This document shows positions 1-7,106 of a stretch of DNA of 29,116 bases, one piece after another. The stretch covers positions 1 to 29,116 of the forward strand of contig JAYVOF010000135.1 in NCBI GenBank assembly GCA_043758105.1. Reading direction: 5' to 3'. Made by a program: the position numbers and the translations under genes. Position 1 is the stretch's first letter. The number at the start of each line of letters is the position of its first letter. Below the pieces are notes generated by a model, which searched no databases, had not been told where the DNA came from, and saw only the letters and a program-made list of their open reading frames with translations. Origin of the DNA: JANPPS01 sp043758105 (GTDB lineage Bacteria; Pseudomonadota; Alphaproteobacteria; Acetobacterales; Acetobacteraceae).

Positions 1-1
1 G

Positions 2-1126
2 GCGATTCAGCCGGTGGCGTTGACGGTGGTGGGGGACCTTTATTCCGTGGAGGAGCGGGGGAAGATCCAGGGGTGGCTTGCCAGCGTTTGGGGGGTGTCG
101 TCGGTGCTGGGGCCGTTGGCGGGTGGGTTGATCATTGCGCATTTGAGCTGGGCTTGGGTGTTCTGGATCAATATTCCGGTGGGGATCGCGTCGGCGTATG
201 GGTTCATCACCTATCTGAAGGAGACGGCGGTGCGGGAGCGGCAGGCGGTCGATACCGTGGGGGCCGGGCTGTTCGCGCTGTCGGTGGCGGCCGTCATGAT
301 CGCGTTGACGCAGGCCGGAACGTCGTCGGTCGATAGCGCGGTGATTGCTGTGGCGATTGCGGGCGTGAGCATCGGGCTGTTCGTCTTGCAGGAGCGGCGG
401 GTGGCGGCGCCGATGGTGAATTTCTCTCTGTGGGCCCGGCGACCGATCGCGACCGCCAATGCGGCGACGGCGCTGAGCGGGATGGCGGTGATCGGGCTCA
501 CGACGTTCCTGCCGATGTATGTGCAGAGCGTGCTGGGGCAGACGCCGCTGGTGGCGGGGTTTGCGCTGACGATGATGGTGCTGGGCTGGCCGGTGGGGGC
601 GACGGTGTGCGCCAAGAGTTTCCCGCGGTTCGGGTTGCGGACGCCGCTGCTGTTTGGGGCGGCGTTGCTGCCGTTGGGGGCGCTGGCGTTCCTGGCGTTG
701 GCGCCGGGTGGGTCGGCGGTGGTGGCGGGGGCCGGGTCGTTGGTGATGGGGCTCGGCATGGGGTTTCTGAACACGGCGGCGATCGTGATCATTCAAGAGA
801 GCGTGGGCTGGTCGGATCGCGGGTCGGCGACGGCGTCCAACATTTTTTCGCGCAACCTTGGCAGCACGTTGGGGGCGACGGTGCTGGGGGTGGTGCTGAA
901 CCTCAGTTTGGCGCATCCGCTTGTGGGACCGGCGGTGGATTTCGATGAGATTCGGCAGTTGCTGGATCAGCCGGGCGGGGTGGGGGCGGCGGCGGCGCGG
1001 ATGGCGCTTGGCCACTCGTTGCATTTGACGTTCTGGGCGGTGTTTGCGGTGGCGGTGGCGACGTTGGCCGCCGCCACACTGGTGCCGCGGGTGGCGATCA
1101 AGCAGACGGCGCGGGAGGCGGCCTGA
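2..1126 (+). CDS. MFS drug efflux transporter, DHA2 family (5' end cut off)
   Basis: The reading frame is open to the left edge, so the N-terminal part (roughly the first four membrane segments) lies outside the window. The 374 visible residues contain the MFS motif C region GVSSVLGPLAGG, which marks the proton antiporters of the DHA families. About ten hydrophobic segments follow, separated by short Arg-rich loops (for example QERRVAAP). The length and pattern fit the 14-helix DHA2 group (EmrB/QacA-like), inner-membrane pumps that export drugs or other toxic compounds using the proton gradient. The substrate cannot be read from the sequence. The protein ends in an ordinary short cytoplasmic tail (KQTAREAA). 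An adaptor or regulator, if there is one, would lie upstream of the window. Confidence 0.92.
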   Translation, partial: AIQPVALTVVGDLYSVEERGKIQGWLASVWGVSSVLGPLAGGLIIAHLSWAWVFWINIPVGIASAYGFITYLKETAVRERQAVDTVGAGLFALSVAAVMIALTQAGTSSVDSAVIAVAIAGVSIGLFVLQERRVAAPMVNFSLWARRPIATANAATALSGMAVIGLTTFLPMYVQSVLGQTPLVAGFALTMMVLGWPVGATVCAKSFPRFGLRTPLLFGAALLPLGALAFLALAPGGSAVVAGAGSLVMGLGMGFLNTAAIVIIQESVGWSDRGSATASNIFSRNLGSTLGATVLGVVLNLSLAHPLVGPAVDFDEIRQLLDQPGGVGAAAARMALGHSLHLTFWAVFAVAVATLAAATLVPRVAIKQTAREAA

Positions 1127-1218
1127 GATGCTGCACCTGCGAAGCGACCGGTTGCATTGGCCGGTTCGTTAGGCGCAGCTTGGGACTCCCACGCTTGGGT
1201 ATAACCAGGAGGCGACCG

Positions 1219-1650
1219 ATGACAGTGAGTGCAATCCTGAGACACAAAGGCAACGAGATCGCCCGCGTGGCGCCGACGGCGACGATCGCCGAAGTGTCGC
1301 AGCGCCTCACGGCCCGGCGTATCGGCGCAGTGCTGGTGCTGGACAACGCCGACCAGCTACTGGGGATCGTAAGCGAGCGGGACATCGTCTGTAGCCTGGC
1401 AGAGAACGGCGCCCGCACGATGGAGATGACTGCCGCCCAGCTGATGACCCGCGACCTGCACATCGCGACGCCGGCCACGACCGTCGTTGAGGCGACGGAG
1501 ATGATGACCCATGGCCGCTTCCGCCACCTGCCGGTGATGGACGGCGACCGCCTGATCGGCATCGTCAGCATCGGCGACATCGTGAAGGCGCGGATGGAGC
1601 AGCAGGCGCAGGAGGTGGATAGTTTGAAGGCGTATGTGGCGGGGGGTTAA
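1219..1650 (+). CDS. Protein with two CBS domains
   Basis: This is a 143-residue soluble protein made almost entirely of a CBS pair. CBS1 covers about residues 8-60 (LTARRIGAVLVLD, then LLGIVSERDIV). CBS2 covers about 75-130 (RFRHLPVMDG, then LIGIVSIGDIVKAR). Such stand-alone CBS pairs usually bind adenine nucleotides and act as energy sensors or regulators, but the partner cannot be inferred here. I chose the ATG at 1219 because AGGAGG (1208-1213) lies at the right distance. The longer open frame from 1180 would put this site inside the coding region. The gene is convergent with the DUF1330 gene, and the two stop codons share the bases TTAA. Confidence 0.93.
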   Translation: MTVSAILRHKGNEIARVAPTATIAEVSQRLTARRIGAVLVLDNADQLLGIVSERDIVCSLAENGARTMEMTAAQLMTRDLHIATPATTVVEATEMMTHGRFRHLPVMDGDRLIGIVSIGDIVKARMEQQAQEVDSLKAYVAGG

Positions 1651-1934
1651 ACGCCGGGCACGATCCTTACGTCGCGCTCGGCCGCACCATGAATGTGCTT
1701 GAGCGCTTCGGCGTAGGCCGGGCTGTGATAGACCGCCGTGGCCTGCTCGACGCTGTCGAACTCGATGAGGACGGTGCGCTGCTCGAGCCCGCCCTCGAAC
1801 CACGCCGCCGCCACGCCACGCGCCAAAAAGCGCCCACCTCCCGCGGTGACAGCCGGACCGGCGAGGGCGGCGTAGCGGGCGAGGGCTTCTGGGTTGGTGA
1901 TCGCGCGGTAGGTGGAGATCCAATAGGCGGGCAT
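1647..1934 (-). CDS. DUF1330 family protein
   Basis: The product is a 95-residue protein matching the DUF1330 family, a small ferredoxin-like alpha/beta barrel fold related to dimeric monooxygenase-type proteins. Recognisable blocks are MPAYWISTYRAI at the start, GGRFLARG in the middle, and VLIEFDSVEQA followed by YHSPAYAEAL near the end, the usual family order. The biochemical role of the family is not established. The start at 1934 is supported by TGAGGA just upstream. The longer open frame reaching 2165 runs through repeat DNA and is not believed. The TGA that ends the DUF29 remnant overlaps this ribosome binding site, so the two may be translationally coupled. Confidence 0.88.
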   Translation of the reverse strand: MPAYWISTYRAITNPEALARYAALAGPAVTAGGGRFLARGVAAAWFEGGLEQRTVLIEFDSVEQATAVYHSPAYAEALKHIHGAAERDVRIVPGV

Positions 1935-1944
1935 GATTTTTTCC

Positions 1945-2232
1945 TCAAACAGGGTGGCAATTAGCCTTTTTTCCCGGCATCGCTTGTCGCCAGCGTGACG
2001 ATCTAGGGACCACAAGCGCACCTGTTGCCCCTGGATTGCCGCGCCCCAAGCGGGGCTCGCAATGACGATCAACCCGGGATTCCAGCGCGCGTTTTTCATT
2101 GCGGCCCAGGTCGAGCAGTTCCGCTGCAATGGTATCGATATCGGCTTCGGTGACCCGACCGTCACGTAGCAGGGCGGCCTGCTCGATGGTCCAGGCGTAG
2201 AAGTCTTGGTCGATGCGGGAGATGTTGCTCAC
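1945..2232 (-). pseudogene. DUF29 protein remnant, 3' part replaced by repeat DNA
   Basis: The first roughly 53 residues match the start of DUF29 proteins: DQDFYAWTIEQAALLRDGR, then IAAELLDLGRNEKRALESR. DUF29 proteins usually run to about 140-160 residues. Here the similarity stops at LESR and the frame enters a palindromic repeat (about 1987-2066), which encodes an unrelated tail of about 42 residues. No remainder of DUF29 is visible on the far side, because the DUF1330 gene begins there. The start is a GTG at 2232 with no convincing ribosome binding site. The gene is most likely a truncated remnant, though the short ORF could still be translated. The function of DUF29 is unknown. Confidence 0.75.
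1987..2066. repeat. Palindromic repeat, family A, copy 1 (one arm degenerate)
   Basis: The right arm (2028-2066) runs from CCCTGGATTGC to CTCGCAATGACGA. The same two blocks form the right arm of the complete copy at 23797-23888. The left arm (CGCTTG, then GATCTAGGGA) is a decayed inverse of it. The element lies inside the DUF29 remnant and supplies its abnormal C-terminal codons. Elements of this form are intergenic or MITE-like palindromes common in alphaproteobacteria. No transposase is present. Confidence 0.7.
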
Positions 2233-2295
2233 CGGGCGAGTGTACGCCGGTTGGCCGGACTAATAAAGCCGTCTGCGCCTTCGCGGGAGTAGCCG

Positions 2296-2598
2296 TTAGC
2301 CATGGAACGCAGCCAGTTGCGGCACGCGCTCGACGGCAATGGTGTCGGCGCGTGACAGGACCCGGGCCATGTCGTACGCCAGCTGCATTTGCGCCCAAAC
2401 ATGCGGTGTGCTGCCGAATGCTTTCGCGAGCCGGATGGCCATTTCGGGGGAAATTCCAGCGTGTCCGTTGACAAGGTCGGACAGCGCCTTCCGGCTGACG
2501 CCAAGTGCCTTCGCGCCCTCCGTCACGGATAGGCCCAACGGCTCTAGGCAATCCAACCGGACCAGCTGGCCCGGATGCGGCGGATTCTTCATCGGCAT
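2296..2598 (-). CDS. higA: HigA family antitoxin (XRE-type HTH)
   Basis: This 100-residue protein begins PPHPGQLVRLDCLEPLGLSV, the usual start of HigA/VapI-type antitoxins. An XRE helix-turn-helix follows at about residues 23-60 (VTEGAKALGVSRKALSDLVNG, then ISPEMAIRLAKAFG), then TPHVWAQMQLAYD. HigA binds and neutralises HigB and represses their shared promoter. GAGGAG (2603-2608) lies 4 bases upstream of the ATG at 2598, and the ORF is intact. It follows the higB frame by 10 bases, the normal toxin-then-antitoxin order for higBA. Because the adjacent toxin gene is damaged, the antitoxin may now be an orphan or may guard against a homologous toxin elsewhere. Confidence 0.92.
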   Translation of the reverse strand: MPMKNPPHPGQLVRLDCLEPLGLSVTEGAKALGVSRKALSDLVNGHAGISPEMAIRLAKAFGSTPHVWAQMQLAYDMARVLSRADTIAVERVPQLAAFHG

Positions 2599-2608
2599 AG
2601 GTCACTCC

Positions 2609-2887
2609 TCAATGATAGTCGATCAGGTCCACATCCACGGCGTCCGGTCCCTCGAACCGCCAAACGATCCGCCAATTGCCGGACATCGACACCGCCCAAC
2701 ACCCGGTCAACTCATCCTTTAGGGGATGAAGCCGGAAACTAGGCAGGGTCATGCCGTCCGGACCCGTCGCGGCATCCAAAGCCGTCAACACACGCCCGAT
2801 TTTATCTGAGTGCGTCGCCTGCACCTTAGGACGATCATCTTGTTCAAACAGCACCTTCAGACCTTTATGCCGAAAGGATCAGATCAT
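2609..2887 (-). pseudogene. higB: HigB/RelE toxin with in-frame TGA at codon 3
   Basis: Read from the ATG at 2887, the frame is M-I-stop-SFRHKGLKVLFE, continuing without further breaks through FRLHPLKDEL and SGNWRIVWRF to DVDLIDYH. This is the full HigB profile of about 92 residues (family members typically start MIxSFRHKGL). Codon 3 is TGA (2879-2881), one base from several sense codons such as CGA. Translation could restart at GTG 2854 (81 residues, weak AAGG upstream), losing the conserved first segment. The ribonuclease core with the C-terminal Arg is present in that product. The gene is therefore probably inactive or weakened. A base-call error cannot be excluded from this sequence alone. 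Confidence 0.82.
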
Positions 2888-2955
2888 TTCGGCAGTGTAA
2901 CCTACCACCTATCAAAAAACAGTGAAAATGATGACCGAACCCAACTCGTCCAAAT

Positions 2956-3405
2956 TTAATATCGCTTATAAGACAAGAACTTACCCGACATTGTCATCTT
3001 CACCCGGTCGCCCTTCTGGTCCGGTTGGCGCTCAAGCGTCATGTCGAAGTCGATGGCACTCATGATGCCGTCGCCGAATTCCTCGTGGATCATGTCCTTC
3101 CAGGTGGTGCCATAGACCTGGATCAGCTCGTAGAACCGGTAGATCAGCGGGTCGGTCGGCACCGCGGTGGGGAGGGAGCCGCGGTAGGGGGCTTCGGCCA
3201 GGAGTTCGATTTCGTCGGGTGTGAGGTCGAATAAGAGTCCGGTTTTCTCGGCTGTTTCCGTGGTCATGCTCATTTGACCCAGGCATGCCGCGGCGGTCCA
3301 GACTGGGGCGTGGCCCAGCTTTTCGGCCACTTCGGCCCAGGTCCAGCCCTTTTTCTTTTTGAGGGCGCGAATTTTTAGGCCGAGAGCAGTCTTCGAATCG
3401 TTCAC
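2956..3405 (-). CDS. cynS: Cyanate hydratase (cyanase)
   Basis: Cyanase turns cyanate plus bicarbonate into ammonia and carbon dioxide (via carbamate) in the cytoplasm, detoxifying cyanate and supplying nitrogen. The 149-residue protein has the N-terminal helical HTH-like domain (about 1-75) and the C-terminal catalytic domain with IYRFYELIQVYGTTWK and FGDGIMSAIDF. Arg90, Glu93 and Ser116 match the E. coli catalytic residues Arg96, Glu99 and Ser122 with a constant offset of six. The start is GTG 3405, preceded by GGAG. It overlaps the stop of the ATPase gene in the sequence GTGA, so the two genes are coupled. A longer frame to 3462 lies wholly inside the ATPase gene and is rejected. Confidence 0.97.
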   Translation of the reverse strand: MNDSKTALGLKIRALKKKKGWTWAEVAEKLGHAPVWTAAACLGQMSMTTETAEKTGLLFDLTPDEIELLAEAPYRGSLPTAVPTDPLIYRFYELIQVYGTTWKDMIHEEFGDGIMSAIDFDMTLERQPDQKGDRVKMTMSGKFLSYKRY

Positions 3406-4253
3406 GCTACATTCTCCAAAATATCTGCCGGCCGGACTTCCGGCACGGATCGGCCGTCCCAATCCGCCGGGCGCGATCCGGCGAGGGTGCGGGACCGGGT
3501 GACCAGGAAATCGACGATGTGGTTGCGCAACCGATAGTGACCCGGCGTGCGGTGGATGCTCTGGCGGTCGCGCGGGCGGGGCAGGGTGTTGACCACGACC
3601 TCCGCCACCCTTGCGTCCGGGCCGTTGGTCATGAGCAGGATGCGGTCGGCGAGCAAAATCGCCTCGTCCACGTCATGGGTGATCATGAACGCCGTCTGCT
3701 GCGCGTCCAGTACCAGGCGCAGGACCTCGTCCTGCAGCGTGCCGCGAGTGAGGGCGTCCAGGGCGCTGAACGGCTCGTCCATCACCAGCAACGCGGGCTC
3801 GATGCTCAAGGCGCGGGCGATGCCGACCCGTTGTTTCATACCGCCGGACAGCTCGGCCGGCTTGCGGTCGGCGGCGTCGGCCAGGCCTACCAGGTGCAGC
3901 ACCTGGCGCGCATGGTCCTGCACCTGGGTCCTGCTCCACTTCGGATGCCGGGATTTGACCGCAAACGCCACGTTGCCCAGTGCGGTCAGCCACGGCAGCA
4001 GGGCATGCGATTGGAAAATGACCGCGCGGTCGAGCGCCGGGCCGCTGACTTCGTGGCCGTCCATGACGATGGTGCCGGAATCCGGCGCCTCCAGCCCGGC
4101 GAGGATATTCAGGATCGTGGTCTTGCCGCAGCCGGAGTGGCCGATCAGCGCCACGAACTCGCCGCGCTCCACCCCGAACCACACGTCCCGGAACACGGGG
4201 CGGGCGCCATACGAGCGGGAGATGCCTTCGACGCTCAGCCAAGCGCGTGACAT
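3402..4253 (-). CDS. cynD: ABC transporter ATP-binding protein, probable cyanate importer
   Basis: This is the 283-residue ATPase subunit of a nitrate/sulfonate/taurine-type importer. Walker A is GHSGCGKT (residues 38-45), followed by a Q-loop (IFQSHALLPWLT), the signature LSGGMKQR, Walker B LLVMDEP and the switch His in ITHD. The family includes NrtD, CmpD, CynD, SsuB and TauB, which cannot be separated by the ATPase alone. Cyanate is inferred from the 4-base GTGA overlap with cynS. It lies 4 bases after the permease gene. The C-terminal stretch after about residue 225 is the NrtD-type short extension, not a second domain. Confidence 0.93.
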   Translation of the reverse strand: MSRAWLSVEGISRSYGARPVFRDVWFGVERGEFVALIGHSGCGKTTILNILAGLEAPDSGTIVMDGHEVSGPALDRAVIFQSHALLPWLTALGNVAFAVKSRHPKWSRTQVQDHARQVLHLVGLADAADRKPAELSGGMKQRVGIARALSIEPALLVMDEPFSALDALTRGTLQDEVLRLVLDAQQTAFMITHDVDEAILLADRILLMTNGPDARVAEVVVNTLPRPRDRQSIHRTPGHYRLRNHIVDFLVTRSRTLAGSRPADWDGRSVPEVRPADILENVA

Positions 4254-4257
4254 CGCC

Positions 4258-5097
4258 CTATTCCCGCCACGAGATGGCGCGCTGGGCGCGGCCGAGCAGC
4301 TGGTCCAGCAGCATGCCCACCAGGCCGATGATCAGGATGGCCACCACGATGTCGGCGATGCTGAGATTGTTCCATTGGTTCCAGACAAAATACCCGATCC
4401 CGGTGCCACCGACCAGCATCTCGGCGGCCACGATCACCAGCCAGGCGATGCCGATGCTGATGCGGGCGCCGGTCATGATGGTGGGGGCGGCCGCGGGCAG
4501 GATCACGGTGAACGCCGTCCGCCAGCGCCCGGCCTCCAGCGTGCGGGCCACGTTCAGCCATTCTTTACGCACCGACGCCACGCCGAACGCGGTGTTCAGC
4601 AGCATCGGCCAGATGGCGCAAATGAAGATGACGAAGATGGCGGAGATCGAGCTGTCCTTGATCGTGTAGAGAGCGAGCGGCATCCAGGCGAGCGGGCTTA
4701 CGGGCCGCAGCACCTGGATGATCGGGTCGAGTGCGCCGTTCAACACCGGGCTCATGCCGATCAGGAAGCCGAGCGGCACGGCCACGATGACCGCCAGACC
4801 AAAGCCAAGCAGCACGCGCAGCAAGGACCAGCCGAGCTGGATGCCGATGCCCTGGTCGTTGGTGCCGTGGATATAGAATGGGTCTTTCAACAAGGCCCAG
4901 GCGCGCACCGCGATGTCGGACGGGCGGGGCATGGGCGTTTTCTGCCCGACCTGCGCGGCGGCGCCCAACAGCGCCGCGTATTCCGGGTCGAGCGCCGGGC
5001 CGGTGGGGGCGGCGGGGGTCGCGGCGATCTGCCAGGACCCCAAGCCGACCGTCAGGATGATGGCCAGCAACAGCCAGGAGCGGAGCCGATCTTTCAA
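4258..5097 (-). CDS. cynB: ABC transporter permease, probable cyanate importer
   Basis: The protein has 279 residues with a first membrane segment at about 8-25, then a periplasmic stretch and five further segments. The EAA-type coupling loop EWLNVARTLEAGRWRTAFTVILPAAAPTI and the following GIAWLVIVAAEML are typical of NrtB/CmpB/CynB permeases. It forms the inner-membrane channel for the binding protein and ATPase encoded on either side. The start is uncertain. TTG 5097, 10 bases after the binding-protein stop, keeps a normal N-terminus (KDRLRSWLLL). The only nearby ATG (5111, overlapping the upstream stop as ATGA) is out of frame and closes after five codons. Confidence 0.92.
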   Translation of the reverse strand: MKDRLRSWLLLAIILTVGLGSWQIAATPAAPTGPALDPEYAALLGAAAQVGQKTPMPRPSDIAVRAWALLKDPFYIHGTNDQGIGIQLGWSLLRVLLGFGLAVIVAVPLGFLIGMSPVLNGALDPIIQVLRPVSPLAWMPLALYTIKDSSISAIFVIFICAIWPMLLNTAFGVASVRKEWLNVARTLEAGRWRTAFTVILPAAAPTIMTGARISIGIAWLVIVAAEMLVGGTGIGYFVWNQWNNLSIADIVVAILIIGLVGMLLDQLLGRAQRAISWRE

Positions 5098-5107
5098 GTT
5101 GGGGCTT

Positions 5108-6430
5108 TCATCGCTTGATGGCGAAGGACTGGACGTACGCTTCGGGCTCGGCCGGGTCGAAGGTTTTGCCCATGATGGTGTGGGATTTATAGGGGCTGGC
5201 CGGTACGCTCAGGCCCTCGGCCCGCATCTGCTCGCCGGCGCCGGTCGCCAGGAACACTTGCTCGGCCACGTCCCGCCAGGCGAGGTCGCCCTTGACCTGC
5301 CCCCAGCGCTTCATCTGCGTCATGATCCATAGCGCCATGGATTGGTAGGGAAACGGCTCGAAGCTCACCCGGTCCGGCACCCGCTGCACGCCGCCCAGCC
5401 CGTCGGCGTAGGTGCCGGTCAGCGCCTGCTCCACCACCGTCACCGGCTGGTTCAGGTAGTTTTGCGCCGCGACCACGCCCGCGACGTCCCTGCGGTTTTC
5501 AGCCTTGTTGGCATAGGCCGCTGCTTCGATCACCGATTTCAGCAGCGCCTGATAGGTGCCCGGCGCCTTGGTCACCATCTCGCGCGACACCGCGAACGCG
5601 CAGCACGGATGGCCGTCCCAGAGTTGCCGGGTGAGCACATGGATGAAGCCCACGCCGTCATAGACCGCGCGCTGGTTGAACGGGTCGGGGCCCAGAAAGC
5701 CATCGATATTCTCGGCGCGGAGATTCGCCACCATCTCGGGCGGCGGCACCACGCGCAATTGGACATCCTTGTCGGGATCGAGGCCGGCCTCTGCCAAGTA
5801 ATAGCGCAGCAGGTAGTTGTGCATTGAATAGTCGAACGGGATGCCGAGCTTAAAACCCTTCCAGTCCTTCGGGTCCCGGCGGTCCTTGTGCTTGGTGGCG
5901 AGCGTGATGGCCTGGCCGTTCACGTTCTCGATCGCCGCCACACTCCACGGCACCGGGTTGGAGCCGGCGCCCATGCTGATGGCGAGCGGCATCGGGCTCA
6001 GCATGTGCGCCGCGTCGTATTCGCCGTTCAGCGACTTATCCCGGATCACCGCCCAGCCGGCGGTGCGCACGACTTCGACGTTTAGGCCGTGCTTGGCGTA
6101 GATGCCCATGGGCGCGGCGAGGATGATGGGGGTGGCGCAGGTGATGCCGATGAAGCCGACCTTCAAATCTTTCCTTTCTGGCGCGGGTGCGGTGTCGGCC
6201 AGCGCCTCCTGGATGCGCCAGATCGGCACCACCTGGTCCATGGAAGCCGCCACGGTCGCGGCACCCAGCACACTCAACACGCGCCGCCGCCCGGCTTCAC
6301 CGCCAAACGCCGCCCGTTCGGCCGCGGCCCGGACGATCTGCGCCGCGCCATCCCCGGCCCTATCGCAGACCAAGCCGTGAGTGCGGCACCCGCATAGGGC
6401 GGAGTGCTGACGCGAGTTCGGGAATTTCAT
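5108..6430 (-). CDS. cynA: NrtA/CmpA-family substrate-binding protein, probable cyanate importer
   Basis: This is the 440-residue periplasmic or lipid-side binding protein of the importer. The core (from about residue 85) has the CmpA/NrtA series KVGFIGITCATPIILAAPMG, VVRTAGWAVIRDK, YDAAHMLSPMPLAIS, FDYSMHNYLLRYYL and WDGHPCCAFAVS. The N-terminus is long. It has Cys13, Cys15 and Cys22 (CGCRTHGLVC), then a twin-arginine-like stretch RRRVLSVLGAATVAAS at 48-63, suggesting Tat export of a folded protein. I chose ATG 6430 because the sigma-54 promoter at 6465-6480 lies just upstream. The longer frame to 6547 would make the promoter coding. It is first in cynABDS, the order also described for cyanobacterial cyanate operons. 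Nitrate or bicarbonate is a less likely ligand given cynS. Confidence 0.92.
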   Translation of the reverse strand: MKFPNSRQHSALCGCRTHGLVCDRAGDGAAQIVRAAAERAAFGGEAGRRRVLSVLGAATVAASMDQVVPIWRIQEALADTAPAPERKDLKVGFIGITCATPIILAAPMGIYAKHGLNVEVVRTAGWAVIRDKSLNGEYDAAHMLSPMPLAISMGAGSNPVPWSVAAIENVNGQAITLATKHKDRRDPKDWKGFKLGIPFDYSMHNYLLRYYLAEAGLDPDKDVQLRVVPPPEMVANLRAENIDGFLGPDPFNQRAVYDGVGFIHVLTRQLWDGHPCCAFAVSREMVTKAPGTYQALLKSVIEAAAYANKAENRRDVAGVVAAQNYLNQPVTVVEQALTGTYADGLGGVQRVPDRVSFEPFPYQSMALWIMTQMKRWGQVKGDLAWRDVAEQVFLATGAGEQMRAEGLSVPASPYKSHTIMGKTFDPAEPEAYVQSFAIKR

Positions 6431-6464
6431 AAACGGTCCGCCTTTGGCTTTCTGGTGTGAAGAA

Positions 6465-6480
6465 GGCAAATGTTGTGCCA
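6465..6480 (-). promoter_or_regulatory. Sigma-54 (-24/-12) promoter of the cyn operon
   Basis: On the minus strand the sequence is TGGCACAACATTTGCC. It matches the RpoN consensus TGGCAC-N5-TTGCW at every position but the last, with exactly ten bases between the GG and GC doublets. Transcription would begin near 6454, about 24 bases before the cynA ATG. Sigma-54 control implies an activator such as NtrC, consistent with cyanate as a nitrogen source. A possible half-site TGCAC lies at 6530-6534, but a full NtrC palindrome is not clear. Confidence 0.8.
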
Positions 6481-6609
6481 GGCCGGAACCGAATATACGG
6501 CGGTAAATAGACTGAACGTTCTGACTGAGTGCACATGAAAATGGCACAATTTGCCGCTATGCGCGCCGTTCCGTATCCGGGACGGGTTCGGCATTAACGG
6601 AGCAATGAC

Positions 6610-7059
6610 ATGGCATTACCGGTTTCCATTCCTAAGAAACCCGGCTGGGTGAGTGAGTTCCAGGCCTTCATCATGCGTGGCAACGTCGTCGATCTCGCCG
6701 TCGGTATTGTCATCGGCGCCGCGTTTACCAGTATCGTGACGAGCCTGGTGAAGGATTTGCTGACCCCCGTGCTTGGAGTTGCGGCCGGCGGCGTCGATTT
6801 CAGCAATCTGTTCATCACGCTGAAGGGCACGCACGAGACGACGCTCGAAGCCGCGCAGAAGGCGGGCGCGGTGACCATGAACATCGGCCTGTTCCTGAAC
6901 TCGGTCATCTCCTTCCCCATCGTCAGCTTCGTGATCTTCATGATCGTGAAGGCGCTGGCCCGTTTCCAGAAGAAAGCCGAAGAGGCCCCGGCCGGGCTCA
7001 GCACGACCGAGCAGGCGTTGATCGAGATCCGCGACCTGATGAAGGTGTCACGCGTCTAG
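6610..7059 (+). CDS. mscL: Large-conductance mechanosensitive channel
   Basis: MscL forms a homopentameric inner-membrane pore that opens under membrane tension to release solutes during osmotic downshock. The 149-residue protein shows the family pattern. An N-terminal amphipathic stretch ends FQAFIMRGNVVDLAVGIVIGAAF (TM1). VKDLLTPVLG follows, then a periplasmic loop (about 58-90), TM2 (LNSVISFPIVSFVIFMIVKAL) and a charged cytoplasmic helix TTEQALIEIRDLMK. GGAG at 6599-6602 precedes the ATG. The gene is divergent from cynA, leaving about 130 bases for both promoters. It stands alone, with 364 bases of repeats downstream. Confidence 0.97.
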   Translation: MALPVSIPKKPGWVSEFQAFIMRGNVVDLAVGIVIGAAFTSIVTSLVKDLLTPVLGVAAGGVDFSNLFITLKGTHETTLEAAQKAGAVTMNIGLFLNSVISFPIVSFVIFMIVKALARFQKKAEEAPAGLSTTEQALIEIRDLMKVSRV

Positions 7060-7106
7060 CCCGTCTTATACCAGCGGCCGTAGTCAGTCTGACCTTTGCG
7101 CAAATC

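Noticed and set aside
1145..1169. Short inverted repeat (ACCGG...CCGGT) after the MFS gene
   Set aside because: The stem is short and bulged with no T-run, so it is not distinguishable from chance in GC-rich DNA.
3547..5118. Plus-strand open frame of 523 codons across the cyn genes
   Set aside because: It is an antisense shadow of the cyn ABC genes, with low-complexity His/Asp/Arg-rich composition and no domain.
6529..6548. Possible NtrC-type site (TGCAC...GGCAC) upstream of the cyn promoter
   Set aside because: Only one half matches, the halves are not properly inverted, and it is close to the promoter for an enhancer site. It is mentioned as a hint, not annotated.
6542..6555. A second TGGCAC...TTTGCC motif on the plus strand facing mscL
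   Set aside because: It resembles the cyn sigma-54 promoter but has only eight bases between GG and GC instead of ten. Sigma-54 does not tolerate that spacing.
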